Positions 1 through 6,343 of a DNA stretch of 11,297 bases are shown in pieces (the stretch's first letter is position 1; the number at the start of each line of letters is the position of its first letter). The notes beneath the pieces are model-generated. The model was not told where the DNA came from and did no database searches. It saw nothing but the letters and a program-made list of their open reading frames with translations. This DNA is from an uncultured Ruminococcus sp. (GTDB lineage Bacteria > Bacillota > Clostridia > Oscillospirales > CAG-272): the NCBI GenBank assembly GCA_902783705.1, contig CACZSA010000165.1, positions 1-11,297 on the forward strand. Reading direction: 5' to 3'. The translations under genes were made by a program, and so were the position numbers.

Positions 1-69
1 GCTCAGAGTTCTTCATAGCTGGTCAGAGTTCATTATACTGTGTTGGACCACACGAGGCGAGACGCGGGA
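1..69. mobile_element. Possible end of an insertion element (IS21-like?)
   Basis: The nine bases TCAGAGTTC occur at 3-11 and again at 23-31, exactly 20 bp apart, within two imperfect 20-bp units. This stretch lies directly after the point where the adjacent peptide deformylase gene loses its family sequence. Several closely spaced internal repeats at the element ends are a known trait of IS21-family elements, and a possible terminal CA dinucleotide lies at 51-52. No transposase is visible because the window starts here. The identification is inference; the exact element boundary (somewhere between about 52 and 75) cannot be fixed without the intact target site. Confidence 0.3.
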
Positions 70-444
70 TTATTGGGCGGTTACGGTGAAGCCCTCGAAC
101 GTCCGGATCCGCACGCGGAATTCCTCGTCCTGCCAGCGGACCTTGATCGACCCGAAGCGGCGGACCGGGCGCGTCCCTTCGAGGGAGAGACACCCCTCCT
201 CCGTCCGGTAGGGCTTTGCCGACTTGACGATCTCCGGGTTGAGCATCACGAGGATCGCCTCCCCGTCGACGACGGCGATGAACCGACGCAGTACGCCGAT
301 CATGTTTGCCGCCATGCCGACGCACCGCTCTCGGTTCGCCTCGAGCGTGTCGACGAGATCGCGGACCGTGGGGAGATCCGCCGGCGTCGCGGGGGTGGAT
401 TTCTGGGAGAGAAGGAAGGTATCGCGGCAGACAGGCCTGACCAT
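70..444 (-). pseudogene. def: Peptide deformylase, 3'-truncated (lacks HExxH motif)
   Basis: The 124-residue product matches the short clostridial branch of peptide deformylases, which remove the formyl group from the N-terminal methionine of new proteins. Motif I appears as GMAAN (residues 43-47; the classic form is GxGxAAxQ) and motif II as EGCLS (83-87, with metal ligand Cys85). Motif III, QHExDH, which supplies the two metal-binding histidines and the catalytic glutamate, should follow the terminal ThrAlaGln but is replaced by a stop codon. Reading on in the other frames does not recover it: the +1 frame gives IleIlePro and then unrelated residues. Family members of this type are usually about 136 residues or longer. 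The ATG at 444 has an AAAGGAG site seven bases upstream, so the 5' end looks intact. It is probably a copy cut by the insertion at the left edge, and a functional deformylase should exist elsewhere in the genome. Confidence 0.75.
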
Positions 445-497
445 GGCGTGCTCCTTTCGGGATAAAAGAGAATATGCAGAAGAAAAATACAGTTTTT

Positions 498-531
498 TCG
501 CGGAAATCTGAACCAGACTCGCGGAAATCTG
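498..531. repeat. 13-bp direct repeat, 21-bp period, upstream of sigma gene
   Basis: TCGCGGAAATCTG occurs exactly at 498-510 and at 519-531. The 21-bp period is two helical turns, so both copies face the same side of the DNA. The second copy ends one base before the putative -10 element of the sigma gene. Both copies contain GGAAAT, which resembles the GGAA-type -35 elements read by ECF sigma factors, so autoregulation is one possible role; an activator or repressor site is another. The repeat itself is seen directly; its function is inference. Confidence 0.6.
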
Positions 532-532
532 T

Positions 533-551
533 TAAAATAAGTGTGCGCACA
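533..551 (+). promoter_or_regulatory. Putative -10 element and palindromic operator for sigma gene
   Basis: TAAAAT at 533-538 is a plausible -10 hexamer; any -35 element (for example TGAACC at 509-514, 18-bp spacer) is weak, so activation or an alternative sigma factor may be needed. Four bases downstream is a perfect 10-bp palindrome, TGTGCGCACA (542-551), at about the expected transcription start. It could bind a dimeric repressor. The gene's ribosome site follows at about 559-568. Confidence 0.4.
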
Positions 552-574
552 AAACAACGGAGAGGAGGGGAACG

Positions 575-1819
575 ATGAAGAGGCCGTTTGAAGAGATCGT
601 CGAGGAGAACGCCGACTGGCTCTTCCGGTATGTCCGGTCGAAGACCGCGGACCGCGAAACGGCGGAGGATCTCGCGCAGGAGGTCTGGCTGCGGGCGTTC
701 CGTGCGTACGACACGTACGAGGAGCGCGGCATGCTCCGGCATTGGCTCGCGCGGATCGCATCAAACACCGTTCGAAACGCGCTGTACGGGCGTCCGGAGA
801 TCGTCGTCTTCTCGCTGGATGCCGCCCAGGACGACGCGGATCCTCTGCTCGACGCTCTCCCGGACATGGAGGCCGCCGATCCGCTCGACGAGGTAGAGCG
901 GCGGGAAATGGTGGACGAAATCCTCTCCGCGATCGATGCCTTGCCGGAAAAATACCGGCAGGTGATGACCTTCCGGTTCCTCATGGACCTTCCGGTGGAC
1001 GAGGTGGCGCGGCGGATGAACATCCCCGCGGGGAGCGTCAAAAGCTCAACCCACTATGCCATCGAGCGGATCCGTCGGGATCTCGGAATCCCTAAAAAAG
1101 CAAAAGGAGACAAGATCATGACGTGCGAAAACGCGAAAAACTATTTGTTTATGTACGCAAAAGGAAAGCTCAGCCCCGAACGCCGCGCGGAGGTCGCGGA
1201 ACACCTCGCCTCCTGCCCGCATTGCCGGGAGATCGAGGAATCGCTGGAGGAGTTGATTCCGCATATCGAATTCAAAAGGGAAGCGCCTGTTTCACATTTC
1301 CTTTTGAATTTCGAAGGGGAAACTGTTAGCTATTCGGGAGTCGCTTCTACTTGGGAACCTTCGTTTCTGGATGACTTTGATGAAATCAACAGAATACTGG
1401 CGGATAATGGAGGTAAGATTCCGGAAAGCGAGCTCACGATCGGTATTGGAGGGCACGGGAAGTCAGTCAAATTGAATGCTGTCTTTATCAATGAAGGCGA
1501 AGAGTGCGGTTTCGAGGTTTGTGCGGAAGATGAATTCCATGAATACGAAAAAATGACATCTTGTCCGCGTGTCTATCCCTACTTTGAGCAATACTTTTCA
1601 TACACCGGGAACCTCCCTAAAGCGGGAGAAGAGCGTAATGACTTGGGATGTGACGGATATACTGCTCTCTATCGCGCTGTTCCGAAATCCCGCGGTGTAC
1701 CGAAGGTAAAGCAGGGAAATGGGGTTATCCTCACTGAAAAAGGAAGCTACAATTATGTCTTTGCCGCTCGCTATGTAGGTATGGACGAAACCTGTGTCCT
1801 TCGTTATGAATTTGAATAA
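575..1819 (+). CDS. ECF sigma factor fused to zinc-finger anti-sigma domain
   Basis: A 414-residue protein with three parts. Residues 1-75 are sigma-70 region 2 (AEDLAQEVWLRAFRAY motif, residues 30-45) and about 110-175 are region 4 with a helix-turn-helix (LPVDEVARRMNIPAGSVKS, 139-157); together they form an ECF sigma factor that would direct RNA polymerase to special promoters. Residues 182-230 are a zf-HC2/ZAS-type anti-sigma domain with Cys184, His210, Cys214 and Cys217 (HxxxCxxC). Residues about 231-414 match no family I recognise. No transmembrane segment is visible, unlike many anti-sigma factors, so the protein should be cytosolic. Start: ATG at 575 follows a strong GGAGAGGAGG site. 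An internal ATG (residue 182) has its own ribosome site. The coding DNA becomes clearly AT-richer after about 1265. Fused ECF/anti-sigma proteins are known in some ECF groups, so the fusion may be real, but a lost stop codon between two former genes is also possible. Confidence 0.85.
   Translation: MKRPFEEIVEENADWLFRYVRSKTADRETAEDLAQEVWLRAFRAYDTYEERGMLRHWLARIASNTVRNALYGRPEIVVFSLDAAQDDADPLLDALPDMEAADPLDEVERREMVDEILSAIDALPEKYRQVMTFRFLMDLPVDEVARRMNIPAGSVKSSTHYAIERIRRDLGIPKKAKGDKIMTCENAKNYLFMYAKGKLSPERRAEVAEHLASCPHCREIEESLEELIPHIEFKREAPVSHFLLNFEGETVSYSGVASTWEPSFLDDFDEINRILADNGGKIPESELTIGIGGHGKSVKLNAVFINEGEECGFEVCAEDEFHEYEKMTSCPRVYPYFEQYFSYTGNLPKAGEERNDLGCDGYTALYRAVPKSRGVPKVKQGNGVILTEKGSYNYVFAARYVGMDETCVLRYEFE
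1102..1120 (+). promoter_or_regulatory. Internal ribosome site and in-frame start for the anti-sigma part
   Basis: AAAAGGAG at 1102-1109 sits eight bases before ATG 1118-1120, which is in frame with the sigma gene (codon 182) and begins exactly where the zinc-finger domain begins. In the fusion this site is translated as the linker LysAlaLysGlyAspLysIle. Initiation here would give a 233-residue free protein (1118-1819) containing the zinc finger and the C-terminal domain. The quality and position of the site are seen; its use is inference. Confidence 0.5.
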
Positions 1820-1832
1820 AGCGAACAATTCC

Positions 1833-1864
1833 GCCGCATCGGCTCACACCCGGTGCGGCTTTTT
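1833..1864 (+). terminator. Rho-independent terminator of the sigma/anti-sigma gene
   Basis: GCCGCATCGG (1833-1842) pairs with CCGGTGCGGC (1850-1859) with one U-G wobble, a seven-base loop and a run of five T directly after (1860-1864). It lies 14 bases past the stop codon and separates this gene from the convergent phosphopantetheinyl transferase gene. On the opposite strand the hairpin is followed only by a weak T content, so it is mainly a plus-strand terminator. Confidence 0.85.
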
Positions 1865-1877
1865 CTATATCCGGGAT

Positions 1878-2423
1878 TCAGAACCGCACCGTCCGGACCG
1901 CAAACGCCTCCGGGTACGCCGCGGCGCAGAAGAGGGCGGGGAAGTCCGGGAGGCGGAAGTCCCGGAGAAAAAGCGTCTCCCCGAAGACCGCGCATTCGTC
2001 CCGCGTCACGTCAAACGAGGCGAACGATCCGTCGATCCCGCGCCCGGACTGCTTCGCCGCGGCCTCCTTCCGGCACCAGATGCGGAAAAACGTTCCGGGT
2101 TCCGGGGAGGCTTCGTACGCCGCCCGCTCCGCCGGATGATAGAACCGCCGCGCGATCCCGTCCATTTTGCGTATCCGTGTCTCCGTCTGGATGTCGAGAC
2201 CGACGTCATACTCGCGCGAGAGAGCAGCGGCCCAGATCCCGCCGGAGTGCGACACGGACGCGCGGATCTCCGGATGCGCGGCGAAATACGGCTTGTGCCC
2301 GGGCTCCCGGACCGTGCCGAACACCTCCGGCAGGAGTCCCGTGAAGAGCGAGGCTGCCTCGCGCAGCAGTTCGTCGGACGAGCGCCCGGCCTGCTCGGTG
2401 TAATAGATTGTCAGCGTCGTCAT
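1878..2423 (-). CDS. 4'-phosphopantetheinyl transferase (Sfp/AcpT superfamily)
   Basis: This 181-residue protein moves the phosphopantetheine arm of coenzyme A onto a serine of a carrier protein. Visible signatures: GHKPYF (residues 42-47), SVSHSGG (56-62, CoA-binding region), the metal-binding GLDIQ with Asp77, Glu99 in the FYHPAER segment, and WCRKEAAAK (116-124), the classic WxxKEAxxK motif. It is shorter than Bacillus Sfp (about 220 residues), as is common in clostridial copies. The start at 2423 is chosen because GGAGG lies seven bases upstream and because ATGA overlaps the stop of the upstream phosphoesterase gene, which suggests coupled translation. No polyketide or peptide synthetase gene is in the window, so the carrier-protein partner is unknown; it may be the fatty-acid carrier protein or a distant biosynthetic cluster. 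Confidence 0.88.
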   Translation of the reverse strand: MTTLTIYYTEQAGRSSDELLREAASLFTGLLPEVFGTVREPGHKPYFAAHPEIRASVSHSGGIWAAALSREYDVGLDIQTETRIRKMDGIARRFYHPAERAAYEASPEPGTFFRIWCRKEAAAKQSGRGIDGSFASFDVTRDECAVFGETLFLRDFRLPDFPALFCAAAYPEAFAVRTVRF

Positions 2424-3184
2424 GCGTCCGCCTCCGGGATCAGATCGAGCGCGAGGATCTCCGTCGGGTTGAAGAAGCGCGGGATGAGCGGCATCGAATT
2501 CGTCATTCCGCGGCTCACGGCGAGCACCTCCGCCGCATTCATCCGGTACAATCCGCTCGTGTACCGCGGGAACATCCCTTGACCCGGCGCGTAGACGCCC
2601 TGCCCGAAGAGCCGCCATTGACCGCCGTGCGCGTGTCCCGCGACCGTCAGCTCGATCCCGCGTCCGCACACCATCGGCTCCCAGAACTCCGGGTGGTGGC
2701 AGAGCAGGACGTGATACCCGTCCGCGCGGGCGAATCCGTCGAGGAATGCCCCGGACGGCAGGTCCTCAGCGCGGAGCTTGTGCCGCCCGATGGGACCCGG
2801 GGAGGACAGCGCTCCGATCACGAGAGGACCGCGCCGCGTGAATTCATCCGTGAGCGGCGTGACGCCCGCGTCCTCGAGGATCCGGCGGTTTTCCGGGCTG
2901 AGGCCGCGGTCGTGGTTCCCGAGCGAGAAAAAGGTCGGCGCGAGGACGGCGGCGCCCGCGAGGAATTCGAGGGCATGGCGGTTCGACCAGTCGCGGACGG
3001 AGAATTCGTCGCTGTAATTGAAAAAGTCCCCCGGACAGAGAATGAAGTCCGGCGATGCGGCGCGGAGACGTTCAAGCGTGCGATCGACGTGCATCTCGCG
3101 GTTTGCGGAGTGAAAATCGGCGCAGACGGCGAGCCGGAGCTTTTCCGGGATCCGCGCCGGGAGGGTGAGCGTTCGGGTTTTCAT
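2420..3184 (-). CDS. Metallophosphoesterase, YkuE/YaeI-like
   Basis: A 254-residue member of the calcineurin-like metallophosphoesterases, which use two metal ions to cleave phosphate esters. All core motifs are present: Asp23-Phe-His25, Gly-Asp53, GNHD (residues 89-92), His163 in CHHPEF, and GHAHGGQ (183-189). The closest named relatives I recognise are YkuE and YaeI, linked to cell-envelope or lipid-phosphate substrates, but the substrate here cannot be read from sequence. Relatives often have an N-terminal membrane or signal segment; none is seen here, so it is probably cytosolic. I place the start at 3184 (MetLysThrArgThr), with AGGA upstream. Starts further upstream (3220, 3268) lie on or above the likely promoter. 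It is the first gene of a two-gene operon with the phosphopantetheinyl transferase. Confidence 0.88.
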   Translation of the reverse strand: MKTRTLTLPARIPEKLRLAVCADFHSANREMHVDRTLERLRAASPDFILCPGDFFNYSDEFSVRDWSNRHALEFLAGAAVLAPTFFSLGNHDRGLSPENRRILEDAGVTPLTDEFTRRGPLVIGALSSPGPIGRHKLRAEDLPSGAFLDGFARADGYHVLLCHHPEFWEPMVCGRGIELTVAGHAHGGQWRLFGQGVYAPGQGMFPRYTSGLYRMNAAEVLAVSRGMTNSMPLIPRFFNPTEILALDLIPEADA

Positions 3185-3218
3185 CGGATGATCCTGTGTG
3201 TCATGCGTTATCCCCTTC

Positions 3219-3247
3219 ATTATAGCACAAAGTTTCGGGATTCGCAA
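3219..3247 (-). promoter_or_regulatory. Promoter of phosphoesterase-transferase operon
   Basis: On the minus strand, TTGCGA (3247-3242) and TATAAT (3224-3219) are separated by 17 bp. TGC directly before TATAAT gives an extended -10 (TGnTATAAT). It reads toward the phosphoesterase start at 3184, which supports that start over 3220 and 3268. Confidence 0.75.
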
Positions 3248-3268
3248 GAAAGAATTCCCGCGAGGCAC

Positions 3269-3297
3269 TTTACTTTATTAAATTGTTGGTGTATAAT
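3269..3297 (+). promoter_or_regulatory. Promoter of the yerC-like gene set
   Basis: TTTACT (3269-3274) and a perfect TATAAT (3292-3297) with a 17-bp spacer, 36 bases before the ATG at 3334. It lies back to back with the minus-strand promoter (-35 elements about 21 bp apart), inside a short AT-rich island. Confidence 0.8.
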
Positions 3298-3333
3298 AAA
3301 GGCAGTCAACGAATACGATTGCGGGAGGTACCC

Positions 3334-3666
3334 ATGCCGAACAAGAAACACGACCCTGCGAGAGACTACCTCTTCGAGGCGATCCTGACCCTCGAGACGG
3401 TCGAGGACTGCTACAACTTCTTCGACGATCTCTGCACGATCAAGGAGATCAACGAAATGGCGAAGCGGATGTGCGTCGCCAAGATGCTCGAGGAAAACAC
3501 CGTCTATACGGAAATCAACGAAAAGACCGGGCTCTCGACCGCCACCATCAGCCGGATCAACCGCTGCCTGAAATACGGAAGCGACGGCTACACCGAAATC
3601 CTGAAGCGGCTCCGCGACAAAGGGATCGACCGTCCCGAGGTGATCGGAAAAGAGGACCGCGGATGA
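3334..3666 (+). CDS. TrpR-like helix-turn-helix protein, YerC/YecD family
   Basis: A 110-residue all-helical DNA-binding protein of the TrpR-like YerC/YecD family found throughout Firmicutes. Family features: the helical N-terminal half DYLFEAILTLETVEDCYNFF (residues 11-30), DLCTIKEINEMAKR (32-45), and the helix-turn-helix around residues 56-82, ending in TATISRINRCLKYG. It is presumed to be a transcription regulator; its targets and any ligand are not established and cannot be read here. The start at 3334 is set by GGGAGG (3323-3328) five bases upstream and by the promoter at 3269-3297; an upstream in-frame ATG at 3283 lies within that promoter. Its TGA overlaps the ATG of the methyltransferase gene (ATGA), so the two are probably translated together. 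Confidence 0.9.
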   Translation: MPNKKHDPARDYLFEAILTLETVEDCYNFFDDLCTIKEINEMAKRMCVAKMLEENTVYTEINEKTGLSTATISRINRCLKYGSDGYTEILKRLRDKGIDRPEVIGKEDRG

Positions 3667-4424
3667 ACGGATATTCGATGCTCGCGCCGGTGTACGACCG
3701 CCTGAACGAGACGCTCGACTACCGCGCGTGGGCGGACTTCCTCGAAGCATGCTTCGCGAAATACATGAAGGAGAAGCCCTCGTCCGTCCTCGATCTCGCC
3801 TGCGGTACGGGGAACATGACGCTCGAGCTCGCCCGGCGCGGCTACGACATGACGGCCCTCGACCTCTCCGAGGAGATGCTCGCGGAGGCGGACCGGAAGG
3901 CGCGCGCGGAGGGGCTCGGGGGAATCCTCTTCCTCTCCGGCGACATGACGTCGTTCGAGCTCTACGGCACGGTGCAGGCGGTTGTCTGCTGCCTCGACGG
4001 GATCAACCATCTGACCGTTCGCGAGGATCTCGACGCCTGCTTTGCCCTCGTGAAGAACTATCTCGAACCGGGCGGCGTCTTCTGCTTCGATCTCAACACG
4101 CCCTATAAATTCCGCACGGTTTACGCCGACCGCGACTACATCCTCGAGGACGACGGCGTGATGTGCTGCTGGCGCAACCGCCTCTCGAAAAAGGGCGACG
4201 TCGCCGATTTTTATCTGACCGTCTTTGAGGAAAAGGACGGCGTATGGGAGCGGCAGGACGGCGTCGAGCGGGAGAGGGCTTACGGGTTGCGGGCCATCGA
4301 AAACGCTCTGCGCCGCGCGGGGATGGAGCTGCTCGGAGTCTCCGCGGACTACCGCTTCACCGCCCCGGACGAGCGGACCGAGCGGTGGTACATCACGGCG
4401 GGGGTGCCCGGGAATGCCCGATAA
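3663..4424 (+). CDS. Class I SAM-dependent methyltransferase
   Basis: A 253-residue protein with the Rossmann-type methyltransferase fold. Motif I is VLDLACGTG (residues 42-50), which binds S-adenosylmethionine; the acidic residue that holds the ribose is Asp67 in ALDLSEEML; GDM and the following CCLDGINHL form the later motifs. After about residue 140 there is a beta-rich insert (CFDLNTPYKF onward) typical of the small YjjT/CapA-neighbour methyltransferases of Firmicutes. The methyl acceptor is unknown. Starts at ATG 3663 inside the stop of the YerC-like gene and overlaps the RecQ start by 11 bases. Tight packing suggests one transcript, but co-regulation need not mean a shared pathway. Confidence 0.85.
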   Translation: MNGYSMLAPVYDRLNETLDYRAWADFLEACFAKYMKEKPSSVLDLACGTGNMTLELARRGYDMTALDLSEEMLAEADRKARAEGLGGILFLSGDMTSFELYGTVQAVVCCLDGINHLTVREDLDACFALVKNYLEPGGVFCFDLNTPYKFRTVYADRDYILEDDGVMCCWRNRLSKKGDVADFYLTVFEEKDGVWERQDGVERERAYGLRAIENALRRAGMELLGVSADYRFTAPDERTERWYITAGVPGNAR

Positions 4425-6267
4425 ATTCGATTTACTCCGCGATATCTTCGGACACGCACAATTCCGACCGGGGCAGGAGCCGATCGTCGACGCGCTCACC
4501 GAGGGCCGCGACGTGCTCGCCGTCATGCCGACCGGGGGCGGGAAATCCGTGTGCTATCAGATCCCCGCGCTCATCCTTCCCGGCGTCACGCTCGTCGTCT
4601 CGCCGCTCATCTCGCTGATGAAGGATCAGGTCCAGGCGCTTGTGCAGAACGGCGTCCGCGCGGCCTATCTCAACAGCACCCTCACGGCGGGACAGTATGG
4701 AAAGGTCCTCGCGAACATGCGGGCGGGGGTCTATAAAATCATCTACGTCGCGCCCGAACGCCTCGGGACGGACGCCTTCCGCGAGACTGTCGCGTCGATG
4801 GACGTCTCGCTCGTAGCCGTGGACGAGGCGCACTGCGTCTCCGGCTGGGGACAGGATTTCCGCCCGGCTTACCTCGGCATCCGCGATTTCGTCGAAAGCC
4901 TCCCGCGCCGTCCGGTCGTCGGAGCCTTCACCGCCACGGCGACCGAGCGCGTCCGGCGGGATATCGAGGATCTCCTCGGCCTTGCAGATCCCTTCCGCAT
5001 CGTCACGGGCTTCGACCGCCCGAATCTCTATTTCGAGGTCATCCAGACGACGAAATCGACGAAGGATTACGAGCTGCGTCGGCTCCTGCGAAAACGCTAT
5101 GCGGACCGGAGCGGGATCGTCTACTGCGGCACGCGGAACACGGTCGACGAGGTGGCGGAAAAGCTGCGCCTCGCCGGATACGCCGCCACGGGCTATCACG
5201 CCGGGATGAGCGACGAGGACCGTCACGCCGCGCAGGAGGATTTCCTCTACGACCGCTGCCGCGTGATGGTCGCGACCAACGCGTTCGGCATGGGGATCGA
5301 CAAATCGAACGTCTCCTTCGTCATCCACTACAACATGCCGAAGGACGTCGAGAGCTATTATCAGGAGGCCGGACGCGCGGGACGGGACGGAGAACCCGCC
5401 GACTGCGTCCTCCTCTGGAGCGAGAGCGATATCATCCTCGACCGCTTCCTCATCGAGAAAAACGAGGAGAACCCCGAGCTCGATCCGGAGGATGCCGAAC
5501 GCCTGAAGCGCCTCGAATACGAGCGGCTCGACCGGATGTCGGACTACTGCCGCTCCACCGACTGCCTCCGCGCGCGGCTCCTGCGCTATTTCGGCACGGA
5601 GCCCGATAAAGAGCGGTGCGGGAACTGCTCGAACTGCAACGGGGATTTCGAGACGCGGGACGTCACCGTCGATGCGCAGAAAATCCTCTCCTGCATCGCG
5701 CGCACGAACAACCGCTTCGGCGGCTCGACCATCGCAGCGGTCCTGCGCGGGTCGATGAATCCGCAGATCGAGCGGTACGGCCTCGATTCGCTCTCGACTT
5801 ACGGGATCATGCGGGGCAGGGATGAGCGCGAGATCCGCTCCCTGATCGACGAGCTGCGGCTCCAGGGCTATCTCTCCGTCGATCCCGATTCGATCTACAA
5901 GATCCCCGCCCTCACCCCGAAGGCGCGCAATGTGCTCCTCGGGCGGGAGACGGTGACGATGCGGTTCAGGCGCGGCAATCCCCAGCCGGCGGATGCGAAG
6001 AAGGCGTCGAAGCGATCCAAGACCGCCGCGCCCGCCGGAGACGGGACCCTGCTCGGACACCTCAAGGCGGAGCGGCTGAAGCTCGCGCGGGAAATGGGCC
6101 TCCCGGCCTACGTCATCTTCACCGACGCCGCGCTCGTCGACATGTGCCGGGTGATGCCCGGGGATATGGACGAATTCCTCACGGTGAGCGGCGTCGGCAA
6201 AAAGAAGGCCGAGCGATACGGCGAACGCTTCCTCGCCGTCATCCGGAAGCACCGGGTGGACAAATAA
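4414..6267 (+). CDS. recQ: ATP-dependent DNA helicase RecQ
   Basis: A 617-residue, full-length RecQ that unwinds DNA 3' to 5' in recombination and replication-fork repair. Domains in order: motif 0 FRPGQ (residues 17-21); Walker A PTGGGKS (39-45); Walker B DEAH (137-140) followed by the aromatic-rich loop CVSGWGQDFRPAY; motif III FTATAT (172-177); helicase motif VI QEAGRAGRDG (317-326); zinc site with Cys384, Cys402, Cys405 and Cys408; RQC winged helix (about 415-515); and a C-terminal HRDC domain (about 545-617) including VSGVGKKKAERYG. Start ATG 4414 (MetProAspLysPhe) fits the family N-terminus and lies 11 bases inside the methyltransferase gene; no strong ribosome site precedes it, so coupled translation is likely. 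A basic, low-complexity linker (about 520-543) joins RQC and HRDC. Confidence 0.97.
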   Translation: MPDKFDLLRDIFGHAQFRPGQEPIVDALTEGRDVLAVMPTGGGKSVCYQIPALILPGVTLVVSPLISLMKDQVQALVQNGVRAAYLNSTLTAGQYGKVLANMRAGVYKIIYVAPERLGTDAFRETVASMDVSLVAVDEAHCVSGWGQDFRPAYLGIRDFVESLPRRPVVGAFTATATERVRRDIEDLLGLADPFRIVTGFDRPNLYFEVIQTTKSTKDYELRRLLRKRYADRSGIVYCGTRNTVDEVAEKLRLAGYAATGYHAGMSDEDRHAAQEDFLYDRCRVMVATNAFGMGIDKSNVSFVIHYNMPKDVESYYQEAGRAGRDGEPADCVLLWSESDIILDRFLIEKNEENPELDPEDAERLKRLEYERLDRMSDYCRSTDCLRARLLRYFGTEPDKERCGNCSNCNGDFETRDVTVDAQKILSCIARTNNRFGGSTIAAVLRGSMNPQIERYGLDSLSTYGIMRGRDEREIRSLIDELRLQGYLSVDPDSIYKIPALTPKARNVLLGRETVTMRFRRGNPQPADAKKASKRSKTAAPAGDGTLLGHLKAERLKLAREMGLPAYVIFTDAALVDMCRVMPGDMDEFLTVSGVGKKKAERYGERFLAVIRKHRVDK

Positions 6268-6274
6268 ACCATCG

Positions 6275-6324
6275 CGGACGGGGGACGCCGTCCGACACAT
6301 ACGACCCTCCGGCGGTAACCGGAG
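6275..6324 (+). other. Two small hairpins before the GH42 gene
   Basis: CGGACGG (6275-6281) pairs with CCGTCCG (6288-6294), and CTCCGG (6307-6312) pairs with CCGGAG (6319-6324); both have six-base loops. Neither is followed by a T-run, so neither is a standard terminator. They fill most of the 76-base gap between recQ and the GH42 gene, and no promoter is visible there. The second ends seven bases before the AAGGAG ribosome site and could affect translation or processing of a transcript arriving from recQ. Confidence 0.4.
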
Positions 6325-6343
6325 ACGAAAGGAGAAACACCCC

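Noticed and set aside
2424..2669. 82-residue N-terminal extension of the phosphopantetheinyl transferase
   Set aside because: It only reads through the overlapping phosphoesterase gene in another frame; the ATGA overlap and GGAGG site fix the start at 2423.
3185..3268. Longer N-terminus for the metallophosphoesterase (starts at 3220 or 3268)
   Set aside because: These starts fall on or upstream of the extended -10 promoter (3224-3219) and lack ribosome sites; the family fold begins after 3184.
3283..3333. Upstream start for the YerC-like protein at 3283
   Set aside because: The ATG region overlaps the promoter -10 and has no ribosome site; GGGAGG before 3334 is far better.
4555..4875. Aromatic-rich loop of RecQ reading SGWGQDF instead of the E. 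coli SQWGHDF
   Set aside because: Gln in place of His is common in Firmicutes RecQ proteins as far as I know; not treated as a sign of lost function.
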